A stretch of 64,000 bases of DNA from Halobacillus litoralis (GTDB lineage: Bacteria; Bacillota; Bacilli; Bacillales; Halobacillaceae): contig NZ_CP129016.1 of assembly GCF_020524085.2 (NCBI RefSeq), positions 2,846,001 through 2,910,000 on the forward strand. The letters run 5' to 3'. The first letter of the stretch is position 1, and every line of letters begins with the position of its first letter. The translations under genes were made by a program, and so were the position numbers. The notes beneath the pieces were generated by a model. That model did no database searches and was not told the DNA's origin. It worked only from the letters and a program-made list of their open reading frames with translations. Below are positions 1 through 8,384 of this stretch, in pieces.

Positions 1-743
1 GTGTTCATTCGATCTTTCGCTAAATCCGGATTTTCAAATGGCATGTAGCCACTAGGCCTTTGCGGGAGACCTGCCAACAAGGCAGCTTCAGGCAATGTAA
101 GCTCACTGAGGTCTTTCTTGCCGAAATAAGTTTCGGCACCTTCAGCCACCCCATAAGCCCCAGCACCATAGTAAATCTTATTGAGATACATTTCTAAAAT
201 CTTTTCTTTAGAATATTCCTGATCTAACTTAATAGCCAAATACTGTTCTTGAACTTTACGTTTTATGGTCTTATCTTTCGTCAAAAATGACTCCTTGACA
301 ACTTGTTGGGTGATAGTACTGGCTCCTTCAGCACCGAACCCACCAGTAATGTTGGCCAGGACGGCGCCTCCGATCCTTCTAAAGTCTATTCCGATATGAT
401 TGTAGAAGCGTACATCTTCTGTAGCTAAAACGGCGTCCTCAAGGACGGAAGGGATGTCGTTGTATGTGATTTTCGTACGTCGTTCATCTCCCGCTAAGTC
501 AGCAAACAAGTCACCGTTTTTGTCGTAAACTTTGGAAGAGAATGGATCGGATAATTTCGATTCATCTAAACTCGGAGCCGTAGCGACATAATAAGCAAAT
601 AGTGCTCCAACTCCTAACATCAGAACAACTCCGATGGTTAAGAGGGTCATGAAAATTCTCTTGAATTTTGAAGTGCTTTTTCCTTTTTTCGATGATTTCA
701 TCTGATTTCTTCGTGCTGTACGTGACTGGCTATCGTTGGCCAT
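1..743 (-). CDS. ponA: Penicillin-binding protein 1A, N-terminal part (class A PBP)
   Basis: Bifunctional peptidoglycan synthase that polymerises lipid II and cross-links stem peptides at the outer membrane face. Only the first ~247 codons are present; the gene runs off the left edge, so the transpeptidase domain is not seen. Visible in order: a basic cytoplasmic tail, one membrane anchor at about residues 30-52, then a GT51 glycosyltransferase domain with the ATEDVRFYNHIGID motif. Glu109 of that motif matches the family's catalytic Glu. A second GT51 block (EGASTITQQ) follows. The ATG at 743 has AGGAGG just upstream. It lies 16 bp after recU on the same strand, the conserved recU-ponA operon of Bacillaceae. 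Confidence 0.95.
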   Translation of the reverse strand, partial: MANDSQSRTARRNQMKSSKKGKSTSKFKRIFMTLLTIGVVLMLGVGALFAYYVATAPSLDESKLSDPFSSKVYDKNGDLFADLAGDERRTKITYNDIPSVLEDAVLATEDVRFYNHIGIDFRRIGGAVLANITGGFGAEGASTITQQVVKESFLTKDKTIKRKVQEQYLAIKLDQEYSKEKILEMYLNKIYYGAGAYGVAEGAETYFGKKDLSELTLPEAALLAGLPQRPSGYMPFENPDLAKDRMN

Positions 744-759
744 TTACATTTCCTCCATT

Positions 760-1350
760 TCAGAAATAAAGCTTATCGATGGCAGTGGCATAGTGAACCC
801 GTGCCTGATAATGAAAAGGGATTTTGATTCCTTCTTTAGTAATGTAAGCATAAGGAATCGATTTCCTTCCACCGTTCCACTGATCTTCCCAAAAGGAAAA
901 AATCGAAGATGATGGGAGGAGGTAAGTCTCTTCTAAAGGTGTAAACTTTATGATCATAAAGCTGATTCCACCATGTGTTTGGACAGCCCTCATATGGTCA
1001 ATCTGGTGCTGATGGACATTACTTAAGGGAAAAGAAGTTTTGTTTTTCGTTTCTTTTGCCTCAAAATCGATGTACTTCCCACGATAAACACCATTAAAGT
1101 CTGTTGTAGAAGCTTGTTTGAAATATGCTTCTTTAATGACGGCGGCGCTTCGTTTTGGGTAATCCACTTGTACAATTTGAACAGGCGTAGGTTTTTTATG
1201 GACTACCGCTACTCCTGCTTGCAGATAATATTCATTTGTTACATTAATGTCTTCTTCAAGTGACATTCCCCTGTTACTGAAATCCGGTTTTGCTTTTCCT
1301 TTGGGAGCTGAATTTGCCTTGGATCCACGTCTCCCATTGGGATAATTCAC
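760..1350 (-). CDS. recU: Holliday junction resolvase RecU
   Basis: Cleaves four-way DNA junctions during recombinational repair and chromosome segregation. The protein is about 196 residues, close to the ~200 of the family. It carries the RecU core: SNRGM near the N-terminus, then [23 protein letters not shown] and [23 protein letters not shown]. Asp84, Glu97 and Lys99 in the last block fit the PD-(D/E)xK metal-binding and catalytic residues. I chose the GTG at 1350 because GGGAGGG lies 7 nt upstream; a TTG at 1356 would sit directly against it. It is first in the recU-ponA operon. Confidence 0.95.
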   Translation of the reverse strand: MNYPNGRRGSKANSAPKGKAKPDFSNRGMSLEEDINVTNEYYLQAGVAVVHKKPTPVQIVQVDYPKRSAAVIKEAYFKQASTTDFNGVYRGKYIDFEAKETKNKTSFPLSNVHQHQIDHMRAVQTHGGISFMIIKFTPLEETYLLPSSSIFSFWEDQWNGGRKSIPYAYITKEGIKIPFHYQARVHYATAIDKLYF

Positions 1351-1670
1351 AATCAATCCCTCCCTATAGCCATGAGAGTATCATACCAAATTTTCATGTC
1401 CAAGAATATATACATGAGACTCATTTTATTTAGACGTATAAAAGAAAGGAAAGTTTCATCTGTTCACATGATTGACACATATAAGGAAACCGCCATGACT
1501 ATCTTCCCTTACCTATTCTATTTAAAACCCTAATCATATTCCTTCGATTATGGATACAGTTTTTTGACTCGTGCAGAGAGAGGAGGGCTTCCTTCATATT
1601 TGAAATGTAACGACGAAAAAGATAGAAAATAGCCTTGTTCATATCCCAGTTTTCAAGTGATTGATAAAAA

Positions 1671-1701
1671 AAGCTGCTGCTATAAAAAATAGCAACAGCT
1701 T
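1671..1701 (-). terminator. Intrinsic terminator after sspM
   Basis: Inverted repeat AAGCTGCTGCTAT / ATAGCAACAGCTT, with an A-run at 1666-1672 that reads as a T-tract on the minus strand. It lies just after the sspM stop. Confidence 0.8.
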
Positions 1702-1709
1702 CTGTCCAA

Positions 1710-1802
1710 TCACGTAGAAGGGCGGTTCTCACCAGCAAGTTTAGGATTGTCCGTTTTTGCCGGGGCCGGTTTTTTATTTTTCTTTTCTTTTTTCTTAGCC
1801 AT
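1710..1802 (-). CDS. sspM: Small acid-soluble spore protein M
   Basis: A 30-residue, very Lys-rich protein (MAKKKEKKNKK...) ending in LAGENRPST. From memory, B. subtilis SspM (34 aa) ends in LGGPNRPST, which together with size and basicity supports the assignment. SspM is a minor forespore protein of unknown exact role. The ATG at 1802 has AGGAG upstream, and a clean intrinsic terminator follows the stop. It is divergent from the coiled-coil gene at 1941. Forespore (sigma-G) control would be expected, but I could not point to a convincing sigma-G promoter. Confidence 0.75.
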   Translation of the reverse strand: MAKKKEKKNKKPAPAKTDNPKLAGENRPST

Positions 1803-1940
1803 ATGCTTTTCTCCTTTTATGTCGAAGATTAATGTCTGATTTGACTTGTTTTGTTGCTTTAGTTCTAGTCTTGTCATCCTCAGAGGAGTTATGCATGCAA
1901 TAGAGAATTTGTTAAACACCAATAAAAGGGGGAGTAGTGT

Positions 1941-2207
1941 ATGAAGAAAAATAGTGTCATCACACCGTATGAATTTGAGGAGCAGCTCTCGCACTTACAG
2001 GAAAAATTCTCCTTACTTGAGCGTAGGTTGTCAATCAAAGCAGATGAAATCGTGTTTAATATGGCCGTCTCCCACCGTAAAGAGATCGATGAATTGAAGA
2101 ATGAAGTCTTCGGGCTTCGAGATGAATTAAGAAAGATGAAAAGAGAACGCCGGTATGAATATATGGAGAAAGTTGCTCAACAGGCCAGACGTCGTTCTGT
2201 AGGTTGA
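1941..2207 (+). CDS. Small charged coiled-coil protein, function unknown
   Basis: An 88-residue protein rich in Glu, Arg and Lys, with leucine/isoleucine heptads from about residue 12 to 75 (HLQEKFSLLERRL, KNEVFGLRDELRKMKRERR), predicting a long coiled coil. It has no signal peptide or membrane segment. The ATG has AAAGGGGGAG at the right distance. It is followed by yppE on the same strand, 55 bp later. Its place next to yppE and recU suggests a member of the conserved ypp gene group, but I do not recognise the family. Confidence 0.75.
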   Translation: MKKNSVITPYEFEEQLSHLQEKFSLLERRLSIKADEIVFNMAVSHRKEIDELKNEVFGLRDELRKMKRERRYEYMEKVAQQARRRSVG

Positions 2208-2262
2208 TTTTGAAGCCCTTTTTCCCTCATGGTATTATGAAGAGGGAAAGGTGTGGGATGTT

Positions 2263-2634
2263 ATGAATTTGAAAGCTAATACGAACGAACTAAAGCGACT
2301 AATTGATGAACAACATCAACGCTTTTTAAATACGGAAGGTCCCGTAGATAAAAAAAGCTATGATTTTTTTAATCAGGTAAAAAAAGAAACAGCTCCGATG
2401 TTCCGATTGACAAGCGAATGGGTAAAGGAAGCAGAGGATTTCGTGAAAGACCGAAAGACGAATGTTCATCCTAACCAAGTGAAATCAACGCACGAAAATA
2501 TGGAAATGATCATCCTCCATAGCTATTATCTGGATGTACATCGCAAAAGGTTTAAAGAATTATATCAGTCCTCCCATTACGTATTGGATATGGTCCTTGA
2601 CGATATAGAACAAAATGAAAAAAGCTCCCAATAA
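2263..2634 (+). CDS. yppE: YppE family protein (DUF1798)
   Basis: A 123-residue all-alpha protein of unknown function, the same length as I recall for B. subtilis YppE. The sequence is dominated by amphipathic helices (NELKRLIDEQHQRF, FFNQVKKETAPMF, EMIILHSYYLDVHRKRF). I chose ATG 2263 because AAAGGTG sits 10 nt upstream; an in-frame GTG at 2251 would overlap that site. It shares the recU neighbourhood as in B. subtilis. A strong terminator follows immediately. Confidence 0.8.
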   Translation: MNLKANTNELKRLIDEQHQRFLNTEGPVDKKSYDFFNQVKKETAPMFRLTSEWVKEAEDFVKDRKTNVHPNQVKSTHENMEMIILHSYYLDVHRKRFKELYQSSHYVLDMVLDDIEQNEKSSQ

Positions 2635-2646
2635 GGGAGCTTTTTT
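2618..2646. terminator. Bidirectional terminator between yppE and the RND gene
   Basis: AAAAAAGCTCCC-aataa-GGGAGCTTTTTT: a perfect hairpin with A- and T-tracts on both sides. It can serve yppE (+) and the RND gene (-), which converge here. Confidence 0.9.
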
Positions 2647-2684
2647 CATTGAATTAATTCTTCAGGAAATTCGCTAATAATAAA

Positions 2685-5600
2685 TCATCCAGTTGTTTTT
2701 TTTCTGGATAGTAACAAATAAAACGATGGAACAAGCAACAGTGTGAGTACGGTTGAAAAGGCAAGCCCGGATACGATCGATACCGCCAATGGCTTGAATA
2801 ATACATCACCTGTATAAATGATTGGAGCTAGGGCTGCAATCGACGTTAATGATGTTAAGACTATAGGACGAATTCTTGCTCTGCCTGCTTCGATTACAGC
2901 TTCCACATTACTGCTGTAACGTTCACGGTTTTGCTCGATGAATTCGATGAGAATGACGGAATTCCTCACAACAATACCTGATAGGGAGACAATCCCTAAT
3001 ACTGCTAAGAAACTGAGAGGTTCACCAGAAACGAATAGTCCTACAATAGCACCTGTAACAGCTAAAAATACAGTTCCTGTAATCAGTAAAGGCATAAGCA
3101 GGGAATTGAACTGGATGGCAATTGTCAAATAAATTAAGAACAAAACGATGACAAAGAGTTTTGTTACTTCTACAAAGAACTCGGAACGAGCATCGGATTC
3201 GCCGCTTTCAACGAGTGAATAACCTTCTGGAAGGTTGTTTTTAATGTCACTTACGACTTCCGATGACTGTTCAGAGAAGGTGCTTTCCATCCCCTCTTCA
3301 GGATATGCTTCAACCGTAATGGTCCGCTCCCCATCTAGATGTGGAATCACACCAATCCGTTCGCTTGAATCTGTCGTGATAATTTCATCAAGCGTAAGGA
3401 TTTCTGGCGGTCCACCATCCTGATTCGTCTGCTGACTAACTACATTCAGTTCAGATAGGGCCACGCCATTTTCTACACCATCGTCTACTACTACTTCGAT
3501 CGGCAGACGTTCAACACCATTGTCAAAGGTGCCTAAAGGTGCTCCGATATTTGCCAGCTGGAGTTGAGAAGTGATTTGGTTGATCGGTATGTTATTTTCA
3601 GCAAGTAATGAACGGTCTGCATTGTATTCTGTGAAAGGCTGTGTCTCGGCATTAAGTGTCGCTATTTCAGCACCTTCCAGCTCACTCAATCGATTCTTTG
3701 CATGATTAGCCTCAGAAATTAACGTTTCAATCTCAGGACCTTGTATTTGAATCTGGACAGGTGGGGAAGGTGGTGGACCAGAAACAATGGTTTCAAGGAA
3801 AATTTCACTATCTGGGAATTCTTCCCTTAAAGGTTCTTCCCATTCTTCAATAAAATCGCTTGCGCTCGTCTGGTCTCTGTTGACTCGGACAAGAACCTGA
3901 CCTGTGTTCTCACCTGATCGTTGTAATCCCGAACTGAACAAATTGGGAAGTCCACTTCCTGAATAAACCGCCGTTTCAGTGATGGTGTCATCAGAATCCT
4001 CCAGAAATCCTGTCAATTCTTGTAACCTATCTTCTGTTTCCTCAATCGTTGTCCCTTGAGGATTTTCAACAGAAATGGTGACTTCAGGACGATCAGCAGC
4101 AGGGAAGAATTCAAACGGAATTCTTATGGCCAGTGTGGCTAAAAGAGCACATATAACAAGTCCAATCAGGGATGTGACCAAAGGTTTCTTCGTAGTCTTA
4201 GGAAGAATCCTGTCAGCATAGGTACGTTCTAACCGGTCAAACAAACCACCAAGGAGTCCAGACTTTGCTTTTCTGGATTTTTTCTTCCGTTTTTTTCTAG
4301 CATATTGAACGGTGGGGATAAATGTCAGCGCAATGATTGTGGAGGCCAGCACCGTAAAGATTAAGACAGATGGTAAGGCTCTGATGAAATCCCCATTGGT
4401 TCCAGATAAGAAGGTTAAAGGCAAGAAACTGAAAATGATCATAAGTGTTGAAGTAATGATCGACTTGCCGACTTCTTTCACACCACGGAGGGTACCTTCC
4501 ATCGGACCGTCTCCAAGTTGGAACCTTCTTTGAATGTTGTCGTTGACGACGATAGCATCGTCAACCAATATCCCAATCGCTATAATCATTCCAATAACTG
4601 ATATTTGGTTTAAATCGACTCCGACATATGGAAGAGGGATTAAACCGATGAGAATGGATATTGGAATTGATAAAGCAACGAGAATCGCTGAAGATAACGG
4701 AAGACCCAGTACCATAATGATGATGACAGCAAGAAACGAAATGGCAAAGGAAGTAATCAGGTTCGAAAAGACTTCATCAATGACTGTACTTTGTGTGTAA
4801 AAACGATCGACCTGGATTTCTTCTGGTAACTGCTCTGACAAAACGTTAATCTTGTCTGTCAATTCTTTTTGAAGGGCACTAATGTTTACTCCTTCTTCAG
4901 TAAGCACGGTGACGGATAAGGCAGCCTTGTCTTTATAAGTAATAAGATCTTCTACTTCTTTGTTGGTGATCTCAATGGACCCGACTTCAGAAAGGGGCAC
5001 AGGCTCTCCTTGAGAGTTATTTCCTACAAATAGACTCTCCAATTCTTGTATGTCTGAATATTTTTCAAAGATCAGTTGATGAATGGTACCATCTCTTTGT
5101 TCTGTACCAATTGGTGAAGGTCCTAATTCATCACTCAACGAGCGGATGACAGAAGATGGTGAAATTTGCAGCTCATTCAATTGGTCATTATCCAAGCTGA
5201 CAGCTACTTTTTGATCAGGTAGTCCTTTGACTAAAACGGAATCGACACCAGGAGTCTTTGTCAATTCTGCCTTCCATTCTTCCATGTCATCCCGCAAGTT
5301 GAATAGTTCTGATCGCTCATCGCTGTATAAATGATAGGATGCAACAGCTGACATAGTCATGTCAGTGTTCACATTGGGAGCTTGGACTTCATCAGGAAAA
5401 GACCTGGATACTTCTGATACAGCTTGCCGGATCTTGGCATTCGTTGTATCTGTATCCTCCCCCCCGGATAGAGTAGCGGTCACTGTACCAAACCCTGTGG
5501 TGGACGCAGAGGTGATCTCATCAATCCCTTCTGTATTCAAAAGCTCTTCTTCTAGAGGGTTTACGATTGTCCTTTCCACCTCTTGAGGTGTTGCTCCAGG

Positions 5601-5744
5601 GTACACCGTGGAAATAGATGAGACATTTACATTAATCTCCGGGATTTCCCTTTTCGGTAGTTGCAGATATGTGAAAATCCCTGTAAAAATCAATAATAAA
5701 ATAAAAATCCAAATGATTTTGTTGTAATTTAAAATTGACTTCAT
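2685..5744 (-). CDS. RND superfamily efflux permease (SwrC/AcrB type)
   Basis: A 1019-residue proton-driven exporter of the HAE1/AcrB class. In B. subtilis the related SwrC (YerP) gives resistance to surfactin and other amphiphiles. The usual two-fold layout is visible: TM1 at residues 8-27, a large extracellular loop, a first TM bundle at about 330-480, a second periplasmic-type loop, then a second TM bundle at about 870-1015. The proton-relay pair is Asp395-Asp396 in GILVDDAIVVND. The ATG has AGGAGG upstream. There is no adjacent membrane-fusion partner, as expected for a Gram-positive. The promoter overlaps a perfect 12-bp palindrome. Substrate unknown. Confidence 0.93.
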   Translation of the reverse strand: MKSILNYNKIIWIFILLLIFTGIFTYLQLPKREIPEINVNVSSISTVYPGATPQEVERTIVNPLEEELLNTEGIDEITSASTTGFGTVTATLSGGEDTDTTNAKIRQAVSEVSRSFPDEVQAPNVNTDMTMSAVASYHLYSDERSELFNLRDDMEEWKAELTKTPGVDSVLVKGLPDQKVAVSLDNDQLNELQISPSSVIRSLSDELGPSPIGTEQRDGTIHQLIFEKYSDIQELESLFVGNNSQGEPVPLSEVGSIEITNKEVEDLITYKDKAALSVTVLTEEGVNISALQKELTDKINVLSEQLPEEIQVDRFYTQSTVIDEVFSNLITSFAISFLAVIIIMVLGLPLSSAILVALSIPISILIGLIPLPYVGVDLNQISVIGMIIAIGILVDDAIVVNDNIQRRFQLGDGPMEGTLRGVKEVGKSIITSTLMIIFSFLPLTFLSGTNGDFIRALPSVLIFTVLASTIIALTFIPTVQYARKKRKKKSRKAKSGLLGGLFDRLERTYADRILPKTTKKPLVTSLIGLVICALLATLAIRIPFEFFPAADRPEVTISVENPQGTTIEETEDRLQELTGFLEDSDDTITETAVYSGSGLPNLFSSGLQRSGENTGQVLVRVNRDQTSASDFIEEWEEPLREEFPDSEIFLETIVSGPPPSPPVQIQIQGPEIETLISEANHAKNRLSELEGAEIATLNAETQPFTEYNADRSLLAENNIPINQITSQLQLANIGAPLGTFDNGVERLPIEVVVDDGVENGVALSELNVVSQQTNQDGGPPEILTLDEIITTDSSERIGVIPHLDGERTITVEAYPEEGMESTFSEQSSEVVSDIKNNLPEGYSLVESGESDARSEFFVEVTKLFVIVLFLIYLTIAIQFNSLLMPLLITGTVFLAVTGAIVGLFVSGEPLSFLAVLGIVSLSGIVVRNSVILIEFIEQNRERYSSNVEAVIEAGRARIRPIVLTSLTSIAALAPIIYTGDVLFKPLAVSIVSGLAFSTVLTLLLVPSFYLLLSRKKTTG

Positions 5745-5784
5745 TATGTTCCTCCTAACCCATATGATTTAATTGCTCTTTCAG

Positions 5785-5813
5785 TATAAACTTTTTTTCG
5801 ACACATGTGTCAA
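5785..5813 (-). promoter_or_regulatory. RND gene promoter with palindromic operator
   Basis: On the minus strand: TTGACA (5808-5813), a 17-bp spacer, then TTTATA (5785-5790), 41 bp before the RND start codon. A perfect palindrome GACACATGTGTC at 5800-5811 overlaps the -35 box and spacer. The shape suits a dimeric repressor such as a TetR or MarR protein. Confidence 0.65.
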
Positions 5814-5917
5814 TTAAATGCTCTATCGATGTGCTGTACAAGCGTGAAAATGAAACCGCTTTACATTTCGCTCATATTCATATATAATTACCTTCCCATG
5901 ATTAGGGAGGGATATAG

Positions 5918-6328
5918 ATGGAAACGAAACAACTAATAAATGAAGCTAAAAAGATAAGGGAAAAAGCTTATGTCCCTTATTCAAAATTCCCCGTTGGTGC
6001 TGCTTTAGTAACCGAAGACGGGACCCTTTATACAGGATGCAATATAGAAAATGCCGCTTATCCTGTTACATGTTGTGCTGAAAGAGTGGCGATTTTCAAA
6101 GCCGTTTCTGATGGGCATGATAAATTTAAAGAACTGGCCGTTGTCGCAGACACGAAAAGACCTGTTCCACCATGTGGATCTTGCCGTCAGGTCATGAGTG
6201 AATTTTTCCAGTCGGATGTTAAAATTTATACAACAAACCTGCATGGGGACACAAAAACATTTACAATGGAAGAAATTCTGCCATTTTCGTTTTCTTCTGC
6301 TGATTTATCTGAAGAGGATGCGAATTAG
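5918..6328 (+). CDS. cdd: Cytidine deaminase
   Basis: Hydrolyses cytidine and deoxycytidine to uridine and deoxyuridine in pyrimidine salvage. The 136-residue length matches the B. subtilis tetrameric enzyme. The zinc site is complete: Cys53 and Glu55 in TCCAERVA, and Cys86 and Cys89 in PPCGSCRQV. The substrate loop GCNIENAAYP is conserved. The ATG at 5918 is preceded by TAGGGAGGGA. It stands alone, with its own terminator directly after the TAG stop; this shows that TAG works as an ordinary stop here. Confidence 0.96.
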   Translation: METKQLINEAKKIREKAYVPYSKFPVGAALVTEDGTLYTGCNIENAAYPVTCCAERVAIFKAVSDGHDKFKELAVVADTKRPVPPCGSCRQVMSEFFQSDVKIYTTNLHGDTKTFTMEEILPFSFSSADLSEEDAN

Positions 6329-6333
6329 AAAGG

Positions 6334-6361
6334 AAAAGGATGAGACTCTCATCCTTTTTTT
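6334..6361 (+). terminator. Terminator after cdd
   Basis: AAAAGGATGAG-a-CTCTCATCCTTTTTT hairpin with T-tract, 6 nt after the cdd stop. Confidence 0.85.
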
Positions 6362-6643
6362 ATTTTGATGATTTCTCTGACTCATTAGAAATGAGAGGAC
6401 TTGGCAATGGTTCATACAGTTCAAAGACTTTCAAACCTTGCTGATCGTTTGTTCTTATCCTACAAGTCTGTCCAAATTTTGTATAAAAGAATAAGGCTTT
6501 TTAGAGACAAATTGCTAATTTTTATAAAAGTGAATAGGTGTCTGTTTATAAGAAAGTAATGGATATGATGATATCGCCTAGTACATTCACGCTCTTTGTG
6601 ACATACGCTGATAAGGAATAACAGAACAAGGAGTGAAAGCACA
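6362..6643. other. Non-coding gap upstream of the coat-protein gene
   Basis: AT-rich stretch without a supportable gene. A CATACGCTGA sequence about 43 bp before the coat-protein start, with AC about 15 bp further upstream, resembles a sigma-K -10/-35 pair, which would fit mother-cell expression. This is weak. A 46-codon open stretch on the minus strand (about 6362-6505) has no start codon. Confidence 0.3.
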
Positions 6644-7261
6644 ATGCATCAACAGTCTATGCAGGACTCTTGCGGATGTGGACCGATGTCCCCAATGTCG
6701 CCAGCCGGAAACCGTAGACCAATCGTATGTCCGGTTCAACACTGTGTAGTGGATAACTACTTCTGTGAAAATCAAGATTATATCCATCCTACGCACATTC
6801 TCGTACGCAACAATCATACGTTGAACAACAACCATTATTTCCCATACATGGTTTCTGAGCAAAACAACTTCCGAACTCAAGACTTCGCTTTTCCTCAAGG
6901 ATCTTCACCAGATTATAACTGGATGGATTATATGAATCCTCAAGACATGGGTCAAATGCCTATGGGGCAAGGTCAAGGCCAAGGCCAAATGCCTATGATG
7001 AACGAAGAGGATATGGAAGACATGGAAGGTATGATGGGCCAGGGTGGTCAAATGCCGATGATGGGTCAGGGTCAAATGCCAATGATGGGCCAGGGTGGCC
7101 AAATGCCGATGATGGGTGACGGTCAGATGCCAATGATGGGCCAGGGTGGTCAAATGCCGATGATGGGTCAGGGGCAGATGCCAATGATGGGCCAGGGTGG
7201 CCAAATGCCGATGATGGGTCAGGGTCAAATGCCAATGATGGGCTCAGGATCGAATAGCTAA
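6644..7261 (+). CDS. CotD-like spore coat protein with a Met/Gln-rich repeat tail
   Basis: A 205-residue protein with two parts. The N-terminal ~75 residues resemble the CotD family: Cys- and His-rich, with RRPIVCPVQHCVVDNYFC, then HPTHILVRNNHTLNNNHYFPY. Such proteins sit in the inner spore coat and can cross-link. From about residue 100 on, the sequence is low-complexity GQMPMMG repeats, interrupted once by an acidic NEEDMEDMEGM segment. There is no signal peptide. AGGAG precedes the ATG. The family call rests on the N-terminal pattern; the tail is unusual for CotD and might reflect methionine-based oxidant scavenging or tandem expansion. Confidence 0.75.
   Translation: MHQQSMQDSCGCGPMSPMSPAGNRRPIVCPVQHCVVDNYFCENQDYIHPTHILVRNNHTLNNNHYFPYMVSEQNNFRTQDFAFPQGSSPDYNWMDYMNPQDMGQMPMGQGQGQGQMPMMNEEDMEDMEGMMGQGGQMPMMGQGQMPMMGQGGQMPMMGDGQMPMMGQGGQMPMMGQGQMPMMGQGGQMPMMGQGQMPMMGSGSNS
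6945..7245 (+). repeat. In-gene tandem repeat encoding GQMPMMG units
   Basis: Imperfect direct repeats of about 21 and 24 bp (cores GGTCAAATGCCGATGATGG and GGTCAGGGTCAAATGCC) encode GQGGQMPMM and GQGQMPMM units about ten times. This is a likely site of length variation. Confidence 0.85.
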
Positions 7262-7267
7262 GCTAAG

Positions 7268-7300
7268 ATAAGCCACAAAACTGTGGCTTATTTTCTTTTT
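7268..7300 (+). terminator. Terminator after the coat-protein gene
   Basis: ATAAGCCACA-aaac-TGTGGCTTAT followed by a T-rich tract. Confidence 0.85.
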
Positions 7301-7345
7301 ATCAGGAAACGTATTAAAATGAATGAAAGGAAAGGTGGAAGAACA

Positions 7346-7909
7346 TTGAAAACCATTGTTGTTACGGGTTATAAACCGATGGAAATGGGTATTTTCAAGA
7401 ATAATGACCCAAAAGTCGATTTCGTAAAAGAAGCCATAAAAAAAAGATTACGTTCCTACATAGAAGAAGGTTTACAATGGGTGCTTATTTCTGGACAAAT
7501 GGGAGTCGAGTTATGGACAGCTGAAGTTGTACTTGATCTAAAAGAAGAGTATGAGGTGAAATTAGGTGTTCTTCCCCCTTTTGAAAACTAGGATGAGCGC
7601 TGGCCTGAAGACCTTAAGCTTATTTATGAGGAAATTACAATGACCGCCGATTTCTACCAGCCGATTTATAATAAAGGATATGAAGGCCCTTATCAATTCA
7701 GAGCAAAAGATCAATTTTTAATCGACCACTCGGAAGGTTGTCTAGTTCTATTTGATGAAGATACAGAAGGTAGTCCACAATACTTCTTAAGATTAGCAAA
7801 AAAGGCACAAGATCAAGGTGACTATGAGGTTGTTTATATTACTCCATTAGACCTTGAAGAGACGGTTGAAGAGCTTCGGATGGCAGATCCGGATTTGTGG
7901 AGTCAATAA
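7346..7909 (+). pseudogene. ypsA: YpsA (SLOG family) interrupted by an in-frame TAG
   Basis: YpsA proteins belong to the SLOG nucleotide-binding superfamily and act in division and stress control in Firmicutes, where ypsA sits beside gpsB. Here the frame is continuous for 187 sense codons but carries TAG at 7589-7591, after VLPPFEN and before DERWPED. Both halves match the family: N-terminal [14 protein letters not shown] and [12 protein letters not shown]-terminal FRAKDQFLIDHSEGCLVLFD and EGSPQYF. From the remembered B. subtilis protein the lost residue aligns with Gln, so CAG to TAG is the simplest change. I chose the TTG at 7346 (AAAGGTGG upstream). Without readthrough only an 81-residue piece is made. 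Confidence 0.85.
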
Positions 7910-7986
7910 ATGTTCCGGATTTGAAATTGACATTTCCGTGACCTTTTGAAAAAATGGTTATAATGTGTGAAACAGAGGTGAGAAAA

Positions 7987-8295
7987 ATGAACTTAGAAGA
8001 GTATCATTTAAGCGGAAAGGATATACTTGAGAAAGACTTCAAAACGTCTATGAGAGGGTATAACCAGGAAGAAGTAGATGAGTATCTGGATTTGATCATT
8101 CAGGATTATGACCGTTTTCAGCAGGAAATTGAACGTCTGCAGCAGGAAAATGACCGATTGAAAAAAATGTCATCACGGGAAACTACACAGAGACAAAGGC
8201 AACCATCTACGAATAATCATCAAGTGAATTATGACATCTTGAAGCGTGTTTCAAACTTAGAGAAGGCTGTTTTTGGTAACAAATACGCTGATTAG
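7987..8295 (+). CDS. gpsB: Cell-cycle protein GpsB (DivIVA domain)
   Basis: Cytosolic adaptor that shuttles PBP1 and other wall enzymes between side wall and septum. The 102-residue protein has the DivIVA-type N-terminal domain with [28 protein letters not shown], a coiled coil ([18 protein letters not shown]), a polar linker, and the C-terminal trimerisation block [16 protein letters not shown]. The ATG at 7987 has AGAGGTGAG upstream; this start gives the family's usual length. Gene order ypsA-gpsB-rnpB is as in B. subtilis. Confidence 0.95.
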   Translation: MNLEEYHLSGKDILEKDFKTSMRGYNQEEVDEYLDLIIQDYDRFQQEIERLQQENDRLKKMSSRETTQRQRQPSTNNHQVNYDILKRVSNLEKAVFGNKYAD

Positions 8296-8311
8296 TATTC
8301 AATTTTTTCCA

Positions 8312-8340
8312 ATGACAAGCGAGTAAGTGTCTGTTATAAT
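8312..8340 (+). promoter_or_regulatory. rnpB promoter
   Basis: ATGACA (8312-8317), a 17-bp spacer and a perfect TATAAT (8335-8340), about 45 bp before the mature RNase P RNA. Confidence 0.65.
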
Positions 8341-8384
8341 GATTTAGCACGTCTTAAAAGACGCAATGACAAATGATAATGCTC

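Noticed and set aside
1499..1738. 79-codon minus-strand frame between recU and sspM
   Set aside because: Its start lies inside sspM, it runs through the sspM terminator, and it has no ribosome site. A YpoC or YppC remnant was considered but not supported.
6362..6505. Minus-strand open stretch encoding KFGQTCRIRTNDQQGLKVFE and more
   Set aside because: Protein-like and ends next to the cdd terminator, but it has no start codon or ribosome site and an upstream stop limits it to about 46 codons. Possibly a gene remnant; not strong enough to list.
6905..7235. Long minus-strand frames rich in His/Leu/Thr or Pro/Ser opposite the coat gene
   Set aside because: They are mirror images of the GQMPMM repeat, with repetitive composition and no ribosome site.
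6945..7245. CRISPR-like array
   Set aside because: The regular repeats lie in frame within a gene and there are no unique spacers.
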